Shown here: piece by piece, positions 1 to 7,765 of the stretch
Position numbering within the stretch: the first letter of the stretch is position 1
Layout of the letters: each line of letters opens with the position of its first letter
Assembly (NCBI RefSeq): GCF_007667275.1
Contig: NZ_VDQT01000002.1
Location: forward strand, 248,001-312,000
Source: Stenotrophomonas rhizophila
GTDB taxonomy: Bacteria > Pseudomonadota > Gammaproteobacteria > Xanthomonadales > Xanthomonadaceae
Direction of reading: 5' to 3'
DNA: 64,000 nucleotides
The notes under the pieces: model-generated
What the model was told of the DNA's origin: nothing
Database searches by the model: none
What the model saw: only the letters and a program-made list of their open reading frames with translations
Translations under genes and position numbers: made by a program

Positions 1-1292
1 CCCGGGGCGCCATTGCGCAGCACCAGGCTGCCGCCGTAACTCTCGGCAATGTCCGCCACGATCGCCAGGCCCAGGCCGCTGCCCGGCGCGCGCTGGTCCA
101 GCCGGACGCCACGACCCAGCACGCGTTCGAGATCGGCTTCCGGCAGCCCGCTGCCATCGTCGCTGACCTCGATCCGTAAACCGGATCCCACCTGGATCAC
201 CGTGACCTCGACCCGCTGCGCGGCCCACTTGCCTGCGTTGTCCAGCAGGTTGCCCAGCATCTCTTCCAGGTCCTCGCGCGCGCCGGCGAACACGCCCGCC
301 GCGTCCGCATCGCAGGCAAAGACCACGGCGCGCTCGCCATGCACGCGCTGCATCAACCCGCACAGTGCGCCCAGCACCGGGGCCACCGGTGTGCGCTGCT
401 GGTGGTCGGCGGCCATGCCTGCGGCCAGGTAGCGGTCGATGCTGGCCTGCATGCGCGCGGTCTCGCTGCGCAGGGTCCGCCGCCAGTCGGTACCTGCGCC
501 GGCGGCTTCGTTGCTCAGCACGCTGAGCGGTGTCTTCAGCGCGTGCGCCAGGTCGCCGGCACTGCGCCGGGCGCGCTGCACCATGCGCCCGTGATGGTCC
601 AGCAGGGCGTTGAGCTCGGCCGCCAACGGCGCGACCTCGCGCACCAGGCCCTGCTGCGGGAAGCGTACGTCCTCGCCGTTGCGCACCTGTTCGGCAATGC
701 GCCCCAGCTCGGCCAACGGACGCAGGCCGTAATGCACCTGGGTGACCAGTACCGCGAACCACAGCGCGATCAGAACCAGCAGGGCAAGCGCCGTGCGTTG
801 CCGGAAGGCGGTGACCTGGGCGTCGAGCTGGCTGCGGTCGGCGGCCACCACCACCCGCAGCGGTGTGTCCGCGCGCGGCAGGGTGACCTGCTGGGCCAGG
901 GCGCGCAGCGGCTGCTGCAACGGTCCGCTGGTGTCGAACGGCAGCGCCGGTCCGGTGCGCAGCGCGGCGGGTGCCGCCAGCGTTTCGTCCCACAGCGAAC
1001 GCGACTGTGCCAGCGGTTGTCCGGTGGCATCGAGCAGCTGCCAGTACGCGCCGGAAAACACCCGGCGGTAGCGTTCGTCGCGCAGCTCGTCGCGCACCTG
1101 CACGCCACCCTGTGCGTCCACTTCGACCAGCGCCAGAACCGCGATCAGGTCGTTGCCCAGCTGCTGGTCCAGCGCGGTTCGCGCCGAGCGCTCGAACATC
1201 GCCCCGAGCCACCACGTGGCCAGCGCCGAGACCAGCACCATGCCCAGGCCACCGGCCAGCAGCAGGCGGCTGCGCAGCGAGCGGCTCTTCAT
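1..1292 (-). CDS. phoQ: PhoQ-like sensor histidine kinase (3' end beyond window edge)
   Basis: Inner-membrane sensor kinase that should phosphorylate the response regulator encoded just upstream. The frame runs from an ATG at 1292 to the window edge, so about 430 residues are seen and only the last few are missing. It has an N-terminal membrane segment (about residues 8-30), a periplasmic domain of about 130 residues, a second membrane segment (about 167-187), an H-box with phosphoacceptor His250 in DLAHALKTPL, an N-box (NLLDNAGKWA), and G-boxes DDGSGLP and GSGLGLAI. Its ATG overlaps the regulator stop codon (ATGA), so the two are translationally coupled. The PhoQ name rests on the PhoP-like partner; the sensed signal cannot be read from the sequence. 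Confidence 0.85.
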   Translation of the reverse strand, partial: MKSRSLRSRLLLAGGLGMVLVSALATWWLGAMFERSARTALDQQLGNDLIAVLALVEVDAQGGVQVRDELRDERYRRVFSGAYWQLLDATGQPLAQSRSLWDETLAAPAALRTGPALPFDTSGPLQQPLRALAQQVTLPRADTPLRVVVAADRSQLDAQVTAFRQRTALALLVLIALWFAVLVTQVHYGLRPLAELGRIAEQVRNGEDVRFPQQGLVREVAPLAAELNALLDHHGRMVQRARRSAGDLAHALKTPLSVLSNEAAGAGTDWRRTLRSETARMQASIDRYLAAGMAADHQQRTPVAPVLGALCGLMQRVHGERAVVFACDADAAGVFAGAREDLEEMLGNLLDNAGKWAAQRVEVTVIQVGSGLRIEVSDDGSGLPEADLERVLGRGVRLDQRAPGSGLGLAIVADIAESYGGSLVLRNGAP

Positions 1293-1951
1293 GGGTGCGC
1301 CGAGAGGCGGAAGCCCTGGCCGCGGTGGGTGTGGATGAGGGTACTGCCGAGCTTGCGGCGGATGCGCCCGATCAGCACATCCAGCGTGTTGGAATCCGGG
1401 TCGAAGCCGGCTTCATACACATGCTCGCCCAGCCGCGAACGGCTGATCACCACGTCCGGATGGTGCATGAAATAGCTCAGGATGCGGTGCTCCTGCGGAC
1501 TCAGCGGCAGCAGCACGCCATCCAGCTCGAAGCGCCCGGCATTGACGTCCAGGCGCAGCGGGCCGCACTGCAGGCGCGGACTGGCGTGGCCGGCGCTGCG
1601 GCGGATCAGCGCGCGCAGGCGCAGCAGCAGCTCTTCGGGCTGGAACGGCTTGGTAAGGAAATCATCGGCGCCGGCGTCGAACCCGGCCAGCTTGTCGTGC
1701 CAGCGGCTGCGCGCGGTGAGCACCAGCACCGGGAAGTCACGTCCGGCCTGGCGCCAGCGTTCGATCACGCTCAGTCCGTCCAGTCCCGGCAGGCCCAGGT
1801 CGACCACGGCCGCGGCGATGTCTTCCACCTGGCCCTGGTACTCGGCGTCCACGCCCTCGCTGCTGTGCACCACCACGTAACCGGCGTCTTCCAGCAGCAG
1901 CTGCAGCTGGCTGGCGAGCAGGGCATCGTCCTCGGCAAGCAGGAGTCGCAT
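1289..1951 (-). CDS. phoP: PhoP-like OmpR-family response regulator
   Basis: Cytoplasmic DNA-binding response regulator, 220 residues. The receiver domain (1-120) has the acidic pair E7/D8/D9, phosphoacceptor Asp51 in VDLGLPGLDG and the lysine of TKPF. The C-terminal OmpR-type winged helix ends in a HRGQGFRL wing motif. The run LTARSRWHDK and the DGLSVIERWR segment resemble enterobacterial PhoP, which is why I use that name, but this is family-level evidence. The start ATG shares one base with the stop of the upstream PepSY gene (TGATG) and the stop overlaps the kinase ATG, so PepSY, regulator and kinase form one tightly coupled operon. Confidence 0.88.
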   Translation of the reverse strand: MRLLLAEDDALLASQLQLLLEDAGYVVVHSSEGVDAEYQGQVEDIAAAVVDLGLPGLDGLSVIERWRQAGRDFPVLVLTARSRWHDKLAGFDAGADDFLTKPFQPEELLLRLRALIRRSAGHASPRLQCGPLRLDVNAGRFELDGVLLPLSPQEHRILSYFMHHPDVVISRSRLGEHVYEAGFDPDSNTLDVLIGRIRRKLGSTLIHTHRGQGFRLSAHP

Positions 1952-2250
1952 CAGTCCTCTTCCATCTTGAGCAGGCGGCCGCTGGTCGCATCATAGTCCA
2001 GCTCCATGACCACGCCATTGGGCCCCAGGATCTCGATCTCGTATTTGCCGTCGTCCAGCTCCACTTCCAGCAGCTGGCCGGGATAGCGGCGCAGGGCGTC
2101 GCGCACCACCGTTTCCAGCGGCACGTAGCGGCCCTGCTGCACCGCCTGGCGCACCGCCTGCTGCTGGCGCGCGCCGCCATCCAGTACCCGCATCGGGTCC
2201 TGGGCGGAGGCGGTCAGCAGCAGGGGCAGCAGCAGCGACAGGGCAGTCAT
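1951..2250 (-). CDS. Small exported PepSY-domain protein
   Basis: Predicted periplasmic protein of 99 residues. I chose the ATG at 2250 because it gives a proper signal peptide (MTALSLLLPLLLTASA, cleavage near residue 16); the open frame extends upstream to 2322 but that extension has no signal character. The mature part is one PepSY-like domain (repeated V/I-E-L and D-x-x-T/S-G-x-L motifs). PepSY proteins next to PhoPQ-type systems are often co-regulated or modulate the sensor; that role here is inference. It is first in the PepSY-phoP-phoQ operon and its stop overlaps the regulator start. Confidence 0.75.
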   Translation of the reverse strand: MTALSLLLPLLLTASAQDPMRVLDGGARQQQAVRQAVQQGRYVPLETVVRDALRRYPGQLLEVELDDGKYEIEILGPNGVVMELDYDATSGRLLKMEED

Positions 2251-2391
2251 GGCGGCGGGGCTCGGGAGGGGTGGATACGGTATACGGGCGGCGTTTAAAC
2301 GTCGCCTAACAACCGGGCTCATGCTGTGCTTAAGGGCGCTTGCAACACTGGCGGCGCCGGGATGATCCGGTCACTTTCCAGGAACGCCCCC
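2251..2391. promoter_or_regulatory. Divergent promoter region with PhoP-box-like direct repeat
   Basis: Intergenic space between two divergent PepSY genes. On the minus strand 2310-2296 reads GTTAG-N5-GTTTA, two half-sites ten bases apart, similar to the PhoP box of enterobacteria (GTTTA repeats normally eleven bases apart). It sits about 46 bases before the minus-strand PepSY start and about 80 before the plus-strand one, so one site could serve both. The match is imperfect and purely by eye. Confidence 0.35.
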
Positions 2392-2826
2392 ATGAACAAG
2401 CTGATCCTTGCCGCCGCGCTGGCGGCCACCTTCACCGCCGCCCCGGCCTTCGCCAAGTCGCTGAACGCTGCCGACGTGCAGGCCAGGCTCACTGCTGCCG
2501 GTTACACCCAGGTCCACGAGCTGGAGCGCGACGACGGCGTGTGGGAAGCCGATGTCACCCGCGCCGATGGCAGGTTCGCCGAGGTGATCATCGACCCGGG
2601 CACCGGCGAGATCTTCGACCCGTACAGCGACCGGCCGATGCTGGACGCGGGGCAGATCCTCAGCCGTGCCGGCAAGGCCGGGCTGACGAAGATCGAATCG
2701 GTGGAACGCGATGGCGCCACCTGGACGCTGGAAGCGCGCAACGCCCGCAACCAGCGCGTGGACGTGCGCATGAGCGGGCACGACGGCCGGGTGATCTCGA
2801 TCCAGCGCGAAGACTGGTGGGACTGA
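2392..2826 (+). CDS. Exported protein with two PepSY domains
   Basis: Predicted periplasmic protein of 144 residues. The ATG at 2392 has an AGGA about nine bases upstream and starts a clear signal peptide (MNKLILAAALAATF, cleaving after AFA near residue 21). The mature part is two tandem PepSY-like units, about residues 25-82 and 83-144, each with an acidic V/W-E-A-x-V core followed by D-G-x-x-x-x-I/V. It is divergent from the PepSY-phoP-phoQ operon, which suggests shared control. Its molecular function is unknown. Confidence 0.8.
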   Translation: MNKLILAAALAATFTAAPAFAKSLNAADVQARLTAAGYTQVHELERDDGVWEADVTRADGRFAEVIIDPGTGEIFDPYSDRPMLDAGQILSRAGKAGLTKIESVERDGATWTLEARNARNQRVDVRMSGHDGRVISIQREDWWD

Positions 2827-2831
2827 GTCGC

Positions 2832-3332
2832 TTACCAGCCAACCGGCGGCGGACCGTTCCAGTAGCCGGGGCCGTACCCGCCGTAACCCCCACCATACGG
2901 TCCATAGAAGCCCGGGCCCTTGCCCTCGCTGATCTGGATGTTGAGGTTCATGTTGCGGGTCTTGCCGTCGTCGTTGGTGTAGTTCTTGTTGAGGTTCAAC
3001 TCGGCGGCGTTGAAATGGGTATTGCCGAAGCCCTTGGCGTAGCCGATGCCGGTAGTGATGCTGCCATTGACCCGCAGCTTGTCATCGGTGACCCCGGCAA
3101 TGCGGTTGCCGGCAGCGTCGCGCGGGAGGGCGCGGCGGCCGCTCTTGTCGCCGTAGAAGGTGCCGGGCGGGTCGCCGCGCAGGGTGGGGTAGTTCATATA
3201 CTGCAGCGGCGCCTGCGGCAGCGACAGGTCCAGGTCGGTGGCCGACTGCGGCCCGGTGGCACCGGCAGCGGATTGCGCCAGCACGACGCCGGGAGCCAGC
3301 AGGCACAGCAGCAGGGAAAGCGGGCGGATCAT
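2832..3332 (-). CDS. Exported protein with Gly/Tyr-rich C-terminus, function unknown
   Basis: I do not recognise this 166-residue protein. The ATG at 3332 opens a signal peptide (MIRPLSLLLCLLAPGVVLA, cleavage near residue 19). The mature part has a region with repeated N-L-N-x-N strands (about 105-135), as in small beta-rich secreted proteins, and ends in a Gly-Tyr-Pro-rich tail (YGGGYGGYGPGYW). It is convergent with the PepSY gene, leaving only five bases between the two stops. An envelope or surface role is possible but not shown. Confidence 0.6.
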   Translation of the reverse strand: MIRPLSLLLCLLAPGVVLAQSAAGATGPQSATDLDLSLPQAPLQYMNYPTLRGDPPGTFYGDKSGRRALPRDAAGNRIAGVTDDKLRVNGSITTGIGYAKGFGNTHFNAAELNLNKNYTNDDGKTRNMNLNIQISEGKGPGFYGPYGGGYGGYGPGYWNGPPPVGW

Positions 3333-3418
3333 GGTGGGCTCCGGGGCAGGCAAGGCGGCCGACAGCGCTGACGCTAGCAGCCGTTGCTTGAATGATGCCT
3401 GTCGTGACGCGGTTTGTA

Positions 3419-4633
3419 TCACCTGTCCAGGCGTTGGAACCCGAACAGGTCCGCCAGCGGATGGCGGCGACGCTCGATACGGGCCCGCAGCAGGGCCGCG
3501 CCGACCATCGAGTAGGTGATGCCGTTGCCGCCGTAGGCCATCGCGAACAATACCCGCGGCCCCCATTGTGGGTGCGGGCCGAAGAACGGCAGGCCGTCTG
3601 CGGTCTCGGCGAAGGTGCCGCCCCACGAGAACGCCGGTTGCAGCGGCAGGTGGGGGAACAGCTTCCCCACCTGCTTGAGCAGGGTGCCGGTCTTGCCGGC
3701 CACGCGACCGTCGCGCCGGGCCGGGATGTCCACCGCATCGTCTTCGCCGCCCACCAGCAGCCGGTGGTCGCCGGTGCTGCGCAGGTACAGGTAGGGGCGC
3801 GCCGACTCCCAGGCCATGGTGTCGACCAGCGGTCCCAGCAGGCCGGGATCGATCGGGTCGGTGATGAACGCGTAGCTGCTGCGGTTGCGCGCCACCTTCT
3901 GCTTCAGCCAGCGCTGGCCGGCGTAGCCGGTGGCCAGCACCACATGGCGGCTGCGGATGCGCACGCCCTCAGGGGTGGTGGCAGTCACCCCGCGCGCAGT
4001 GGGCTCCAGGGTGTGCAGCACGGTGCGGTCATGCACCGCGCAGCCCGCTTTGGCCAGCCGCATCAACAGGCGGTAGGTCAGCTGATAGGGATCCACCCGC
4101 GCGGCCAGCGCGCTGAGGATCGCGCCCGGTGCCTGGATGCCGAATTCCTCCTGCACAGCGTCGGCGTCCAGCCAGCGCACATCGAAGCCGTGCCGGTCGC
4201 GCAGGGCGTACTCCTCCTGCAGCACCGCCCGGTGGCGGCGCTTGCTGGCGTAGTACAGGCTCTGCATGGGGTGGCAGTCCACGCCGCGGAAACCCGCTGC
4301 CACGCTGCGCAGGGCGGGAATCGCCTCGGCGCAGGCGCGGTAGGCCTTCACCGCATCCGCTTCACCGAAGCGCTTGGCCAGGTCGACCAGGTGGGTGTCG
4401 ATTTCATACTGCAGCAACGCGGTGCTGGCGGCGGTGCTGCCCCAACCGATGTCGCGCTGTTCGACCAGCACCACGTCATGGCCGTGCGCGCACAGCTCGT
4501 TGGCGATCAACGCGCCACTGATGCCGCCGCCCACCACCAGCACGTCGCAGCTGCGATCCTCGCGCAACGGCGGGAAGGCGTGCATCAGCCCGTTGCTGAT
4601 GGCCCAGAAGGGGTACCCGCTTTTGAGGTCCAT
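3419..4633 (-). CDS. DAO-family FAD-dependent oxidoreductase
   Basis: Cytosolic flavoprotein of 404 residues related to D-amino acid/glycine oxidases and GlpD-like enzymes. The FAD-binding Rossmann motif VVGGGISGALIA lies at about residues 33-44, followed by the acidic end of strand 2 (VLVEQRDIGWGSTAAST). A second FAD contact, GYGGNGITYSMVGA, lies near the C-terminus, as usual in the DAO fold. The substrate (an amine or amino acid) cannot be told from sequence. It lies six bases downstream of the lipocalin gene on the same strand, so the two are probably cotranscribed. Confidence 0.82.
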   Translation of the reverse strand: MDLKSGYPFWAISNGLMHAFPPLREDRSCDVLVVGGGISGALIANELCAHGHDVVLVEQRDIGWGSTAASTALLQYEIDTHLVDLAKRFGEADAVKAYRACAEAIPALRSVAAGFRGVDCHPMQSLYYASKRRHRAVLQEEYALRDRHGFDVRWLDADAVQEEFGIQAPGAILSALAARVDPYQLTYRLLMRLAKAGCAVHDRTVLHTLEPTARGVTATTPEGVRIRSRHVVLATGYAGQRWLKQKVARNRSSYAFITDPIDPGLLGPLVDTMAWESARPYLYLRSTGDHRLLVGGEDDAVDIPARRDGRVAGKTGTLLKQVGKLFPHLPLQPAFSWGGTFAETADGLPFFGPHPQWGPRVLFAMAYGGNGITYSMVGAALLRARIERRRHPLADLFGFQRLDR

Positions 4634-4639
4634 GCGGGG

Positions 4640-5134
4640 TCAGGCAGTGGGTCGGCCGGTGTGCGGGGTGTGGATCAGCCGGCTGAGGTCGAAGCCCTGC
4701 AGGCGCGCTTGGGCCAGGTAGTGCTCCTGGACGGTGGCGTCGAGCTGCGGCTGGCGTGCCAGCAGCCACAGGTAGTCGCGGTCCGGGCTGCCGACCAGCG
4801 CCACGCTGTAGTCCGGCGCCACCTGCATCACCCAGTAATCGCCCTTGGTGAAGGGGAGCCAGCGCAGGCCCTTGGGCAGAAAGCTCACTTCCAGCCGGGC
4901 GGGGTCGTTGTCGACCGGGCACGCTTCGCCTTCGGCTTCCTCGATGCTGTCGCCCACGCGGCAGCGGTTGAGGACGGCCACATGGCCGTTGTCTTTCATC
5001 TCGTAGTGGGCGCTGACGTCGGTGCAGTCATCCGGTTCATGCTTCATCGGCAGCCGGGCGATCTCGTACCAGGTGCCCAGATAGCGCGGCAGCTGCAGGT
5101 CGGTGACGGTTTTCAGGTCGGCGTGGGTGCTCAT
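4640..5134 (-). CDS. blc: Bacterial lipocalin (Blc-like)
   Basis: Lipocalin of 164 residues binding small hydrophobic molecules such as fatty acids or lysophospholipids. I chose the ATG at 5134 because a GAGG lies seven bases before it; an ATG at 5164 adds ten residues without a ribosome site. The family signature YLGTWYEIARLP is at about residues 18-29 and the second conserved region GDYWVMQVAPDYSVALVGSP follows near 116. Unlike E. coli Blc there is no lipobox or clear signal peptide, so it may be cytoplasmic. It precedes the FAD oxidoreductase, likely in one transcript. Confidence 0.82.
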   Translation of the reverse strand: MSTHADLKTVTDLQLPRYLGTWYEIARLPMKHEPDDCTDVSAHYEMKDNGHVAVLNRCRVGDSIEEAEGEACPVDNDPARLEVSFLPKGLRWLPFTKGDYWVMQVAPDYSVALVGSPDRDYLWLLARQPQLDATVQEHYLAQARLQGFDLSRLIHTPHTGRPTA

Positions 5135-5309
5135 TGCAGGCCTCGGTAGGAACATGGAATCCACGATGCCGGGGCCGCCGCCACGGCCAAGTGAAGCCGG
5201 AACGATCCGCGCGTGACAGCCATCCGGGCGCGCTTACCCGATGTGAACACGGAGCGGTTTATAGTCCGCCAAGGCGCGGTGGTCCGCGTGTTGCCCTGGT
5301 ACTGCTGGT

Positions 5310-7754
5310 TTGTCTTCCCGTCCTGGTTTCCCCCTGCTGCGGCCGCTGCTCGGCCTGTTGATGTCCGCCTGGCTGCTGGCCGCCCCTGTCGCATTCGCGC
5401 AGGGCGCCGATGACGCGCAGAACCAGCCGCTCGCCCAGCTGGCGCAGGCCGGCAAGGACCTGACCGCGATCCAGCGGTCGCTGGAGGATGCCGACACCCG
5501 CGACACGCTCAAGACCCTGTCCGACCGGGCCCTGGGCGTGCAGCGCCGCGCCGATGACGCGGTGGGCGCGCTGCAACCGCAGCTGGACCAGCTGGACATC
5601 CGCATTTCCCAGCTGGGCGCGGTTGCCGAAGGCACGGTGGAATCGCGTGAGCTGGCCCAGCAGCGCAAGACCCTGAACCAGGAGCGGGCCGACATCGCGG
5701 CGGCCATCGCGCGGGCGCGACTGCTGGCCGTGGACGCCAAGCAGTTGAGTGCCGATATCGAGAAGATGCGCGCCACCCAGCTCAGCGAGGAGCTGGTGCG
5801 CAAGGTCAATTCGCCGCTCTCGCCCTCGCTGTGGCGTCAGTTCGCGACCCATGTGCCGGCCGACCTAGACCGGCTGGTGGCACTGTACCGGCAGGGCGAA
5901 TCCACCGCGCGCAAGGCCATCGCGCAGCACGGCTGGGGTACGCCGCTGTTCGGTGCGGTGGTGGCGCTGCTGATGTTCTTCCCACTGCGCCTGTGGCTGC
6001 GCGCGCTGGGCCGGCGCTTTGCGGCCTCCGAACGCGCGCCCGACGGTCGCCTGCGGCGCTCGGGGCTGGCGGTCTGGTTGCTGGCGGTGGGCACGTTGCT
6101 GCCCGGTTTCGCCGCGGCGATGCTGGTGGGCTCGCTGCAGGAAATCGGTGCGATCCCGCCGCGGCTTGAAGCGGTGGCGCTCAACTTCCAGGTCGCCACC
6201 TTCGTGGCGGCGTTCATGGCGGCGCTGAGCGCGGCGCTGCTGATGCCCAAGCGGCCCTCGTGGCGCCTGATGAACCTCGACGACGACATGGCCTGGCGCC
6301 TGCGCAAGTACGCCTGGTACGCGGCCGGACTGACCTGGGTGAGCATCCTGCTGGTGGCGCTAAACAAGCAGGCGCGCACCAGCCAGGTCACCACGGTGGC
6401 GGTGGACGGGCTGATCGCCATCACCTACATGGTGCTGATCATCGCCATCCTGGTGTCGCTGGCGCGCATGCACCGCCGCCAGGCCGACGAGGTGCAGGCC
6501 AAACTGGATGCACAGGGCGCCGATGCCCCGGCCAAGCCCAAGGCCAGCGGGCGCAGGAGCGGCTGGATCGTACTGGCCCGCGTGGTCGGCAACGTGGTCG
6601 TGTCTGCAGCGGTCATCGCCACGCTGCTGGGTTACCTCAATTTCGCGCTGTTCGTCGGCCAGCAGCTGATCTGGGGCGCGGTGGTGCTGCTGGCCGCCTC
6701 GCTGCTGCTGAAGTTCGCCGACGATCTGGCGATCTGGCTGCTGTCGCCCAGCGGCCGGATCGGCCAGACCGTGGTGCTCACCACGGGCCTGAGCGCGTCG
6801 CGGCTGGAGCAGGGCGGGGTGCTGCTGTCGGCGGTACTGCGCATCGGCGTGATCGTGCTGGCGGTGCTGGCACTGACCGCGCCGTTCGGCAACACCAATG
6901 CGTTGTTTGGCGGCCTGGATACCCTGTCCAAGGGCATCACCCTGGGCAAGGTCACGCTCAAGCCCAGCGACGTGGTCTATGCCGTGCTGGCGTTCCTGGT
7001 CGTATGGGCGGCGATGCAGGCGTTCCAGCGCTGGTTGACCGACACCTACCTGCCGAAGACCGAACTCGATGCCGGCGCACGCAATTCGATCAGCACCGTC
7101 ACACGCTACCTGGGCATCATCCTGGCGGTACTGTGGGGGCTGACCGCGATGGGCATCGGCCTGGAGCGCCTGGCGCTGCTGGTCAGCGCGTTGTCGGTGG
7201 GCATCGGCTTCGGCCTGCAGGCGATCACCCAGAACTTCGTGTCGGGCCTGATCCTGCTGGCCGAGCGGCCGGTGAAGATCGGCGACTGGATCAAGCTCGG
7301 CGACCAGGAAGGCGACATCAAGCGCATCAACGTGCGTTCCACCGAGATCCAGGTGGGCGACAAGTCCACGCTGATCGTGCCCAACTCCGAGCTGATCACC
7401 AAGACCATCCGCAACATGACCATGGGCAACGCGCAGGGCCGGATCCAGATACAGTTCAGCGTGCCGCTCAGCACCGACGTCGCCGCGGTACGGCAGATCC
7501 TGCTCGATGCCTATGCCGCGCATGTCGGCGTGCTGGCCGACCCGGCGCCGTCGGTGTTCATCGATTCGATCGCCAATGGCCAGGTCGCGATCAACAGCTT
7601 TGCCTACACGTCCGGTCCGCGCGCGGTGTACGGAGTGCGCAGCGACCTGTACTTCACCATGCTGCAGAACTTCGCTGCCGCCGATATCGCGCTGTCGGCG
7701 CCCACCGACATCCACCTCGTGCGCGACCCGGCACCGGCCCGCGACGAGCCCTGA
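5310..7754 (+). CDS. DUF3772/MscS-family mechanosensitive channel
   Basis: Large mechanosensitive channel of 814 residues with a TTG start. It has a signal peptide (cleavage after AFA near residue 29), a periplasmic coiled-coil DUF3772-type domain (about 40-190), roughly ten membrane helices (about 200-690) and a C-terminal MscS core. The pore-lining helix is glycine/alanine-rich (SALSVGIGFGLQAITQNFVSG), followed by the beta domain with GDWIKLGDQEGDI and VPNSELI. This layout matches the larger MscK/YbdG-like members rather than E. coli MscS (286 aa). It should release osmolytes on hypo-osmotic shock. No good ribosome site precedes the TTG; an ATG at 5361 would shorten the signal peptide. Confidence 0.83.
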   Translation: MSSRPGFPLLRPLLGLLMSAWLLAAPVAFAQGADDAQNQPLAQLAQAGKDLTAIQRSLEDADTRDTLKTLSDRALGVQRRADDAVGALQPQLDQLDIRISQLGAVAEGTVESRELAQQRKTLNQERADIAAAIARARLLAVDAKQLSADIEKMRATQLSEELVRKVNSPLSPSLWRQFATHVPADLDRLVALYRQGESTARKAIAQHGWGTPLFGAVVALLMFFPLRLWLRALGRRFAASERAPDGRLRRSGLAVWLLAVGTLLPGFAAAMLVGSLQEIGAIPPRLEAVALNFQVATFVAAFMAALSAALLMPKRPSWRLMNLDDDMAWRLRKYAWYAAGLTWVSILLVALNKQARTSQVTTVAVDGLIAITYMVLIIAILVSLARMHRRQADEVQAKLDAQGADAPAKPKASGRRSGWIVLARVVGNVVVSAAVIATLLGYLNFALFVGQQLIWGAVVLLAASLLLKFADDLAIWLLSPSGRIGQTVVLTTGLSASRLEQGGVLLSAVLRIGVIVLAVLALTAPFGNTNALFGGLDTLSKGITLGKVTLKPSDVVYAVLAFLVVWAAMQAFQRWLTDTYLPKTELDAGARNSISTVTRYLGIILAVLWGLTAMGIGLERLALLVSALSVGIGFGLQAITQNFVSGLILLAERPVKIGDWIKLGDQEGDIKRINVRSTEIQVGDKSTLIVPNSELITKTIRNMTMGNAQGRIQIQFSVPLSTDVAAVRQILLDAYAAHVGVLADPAPSVFIDSIANGQVAINSFAYTSGPRAVYGVRSDLYFTMLQNFAAADIALSAPTDIHLVRDPAPARDEP

Positions 7755-7765
7755 CCCCAGAACGC

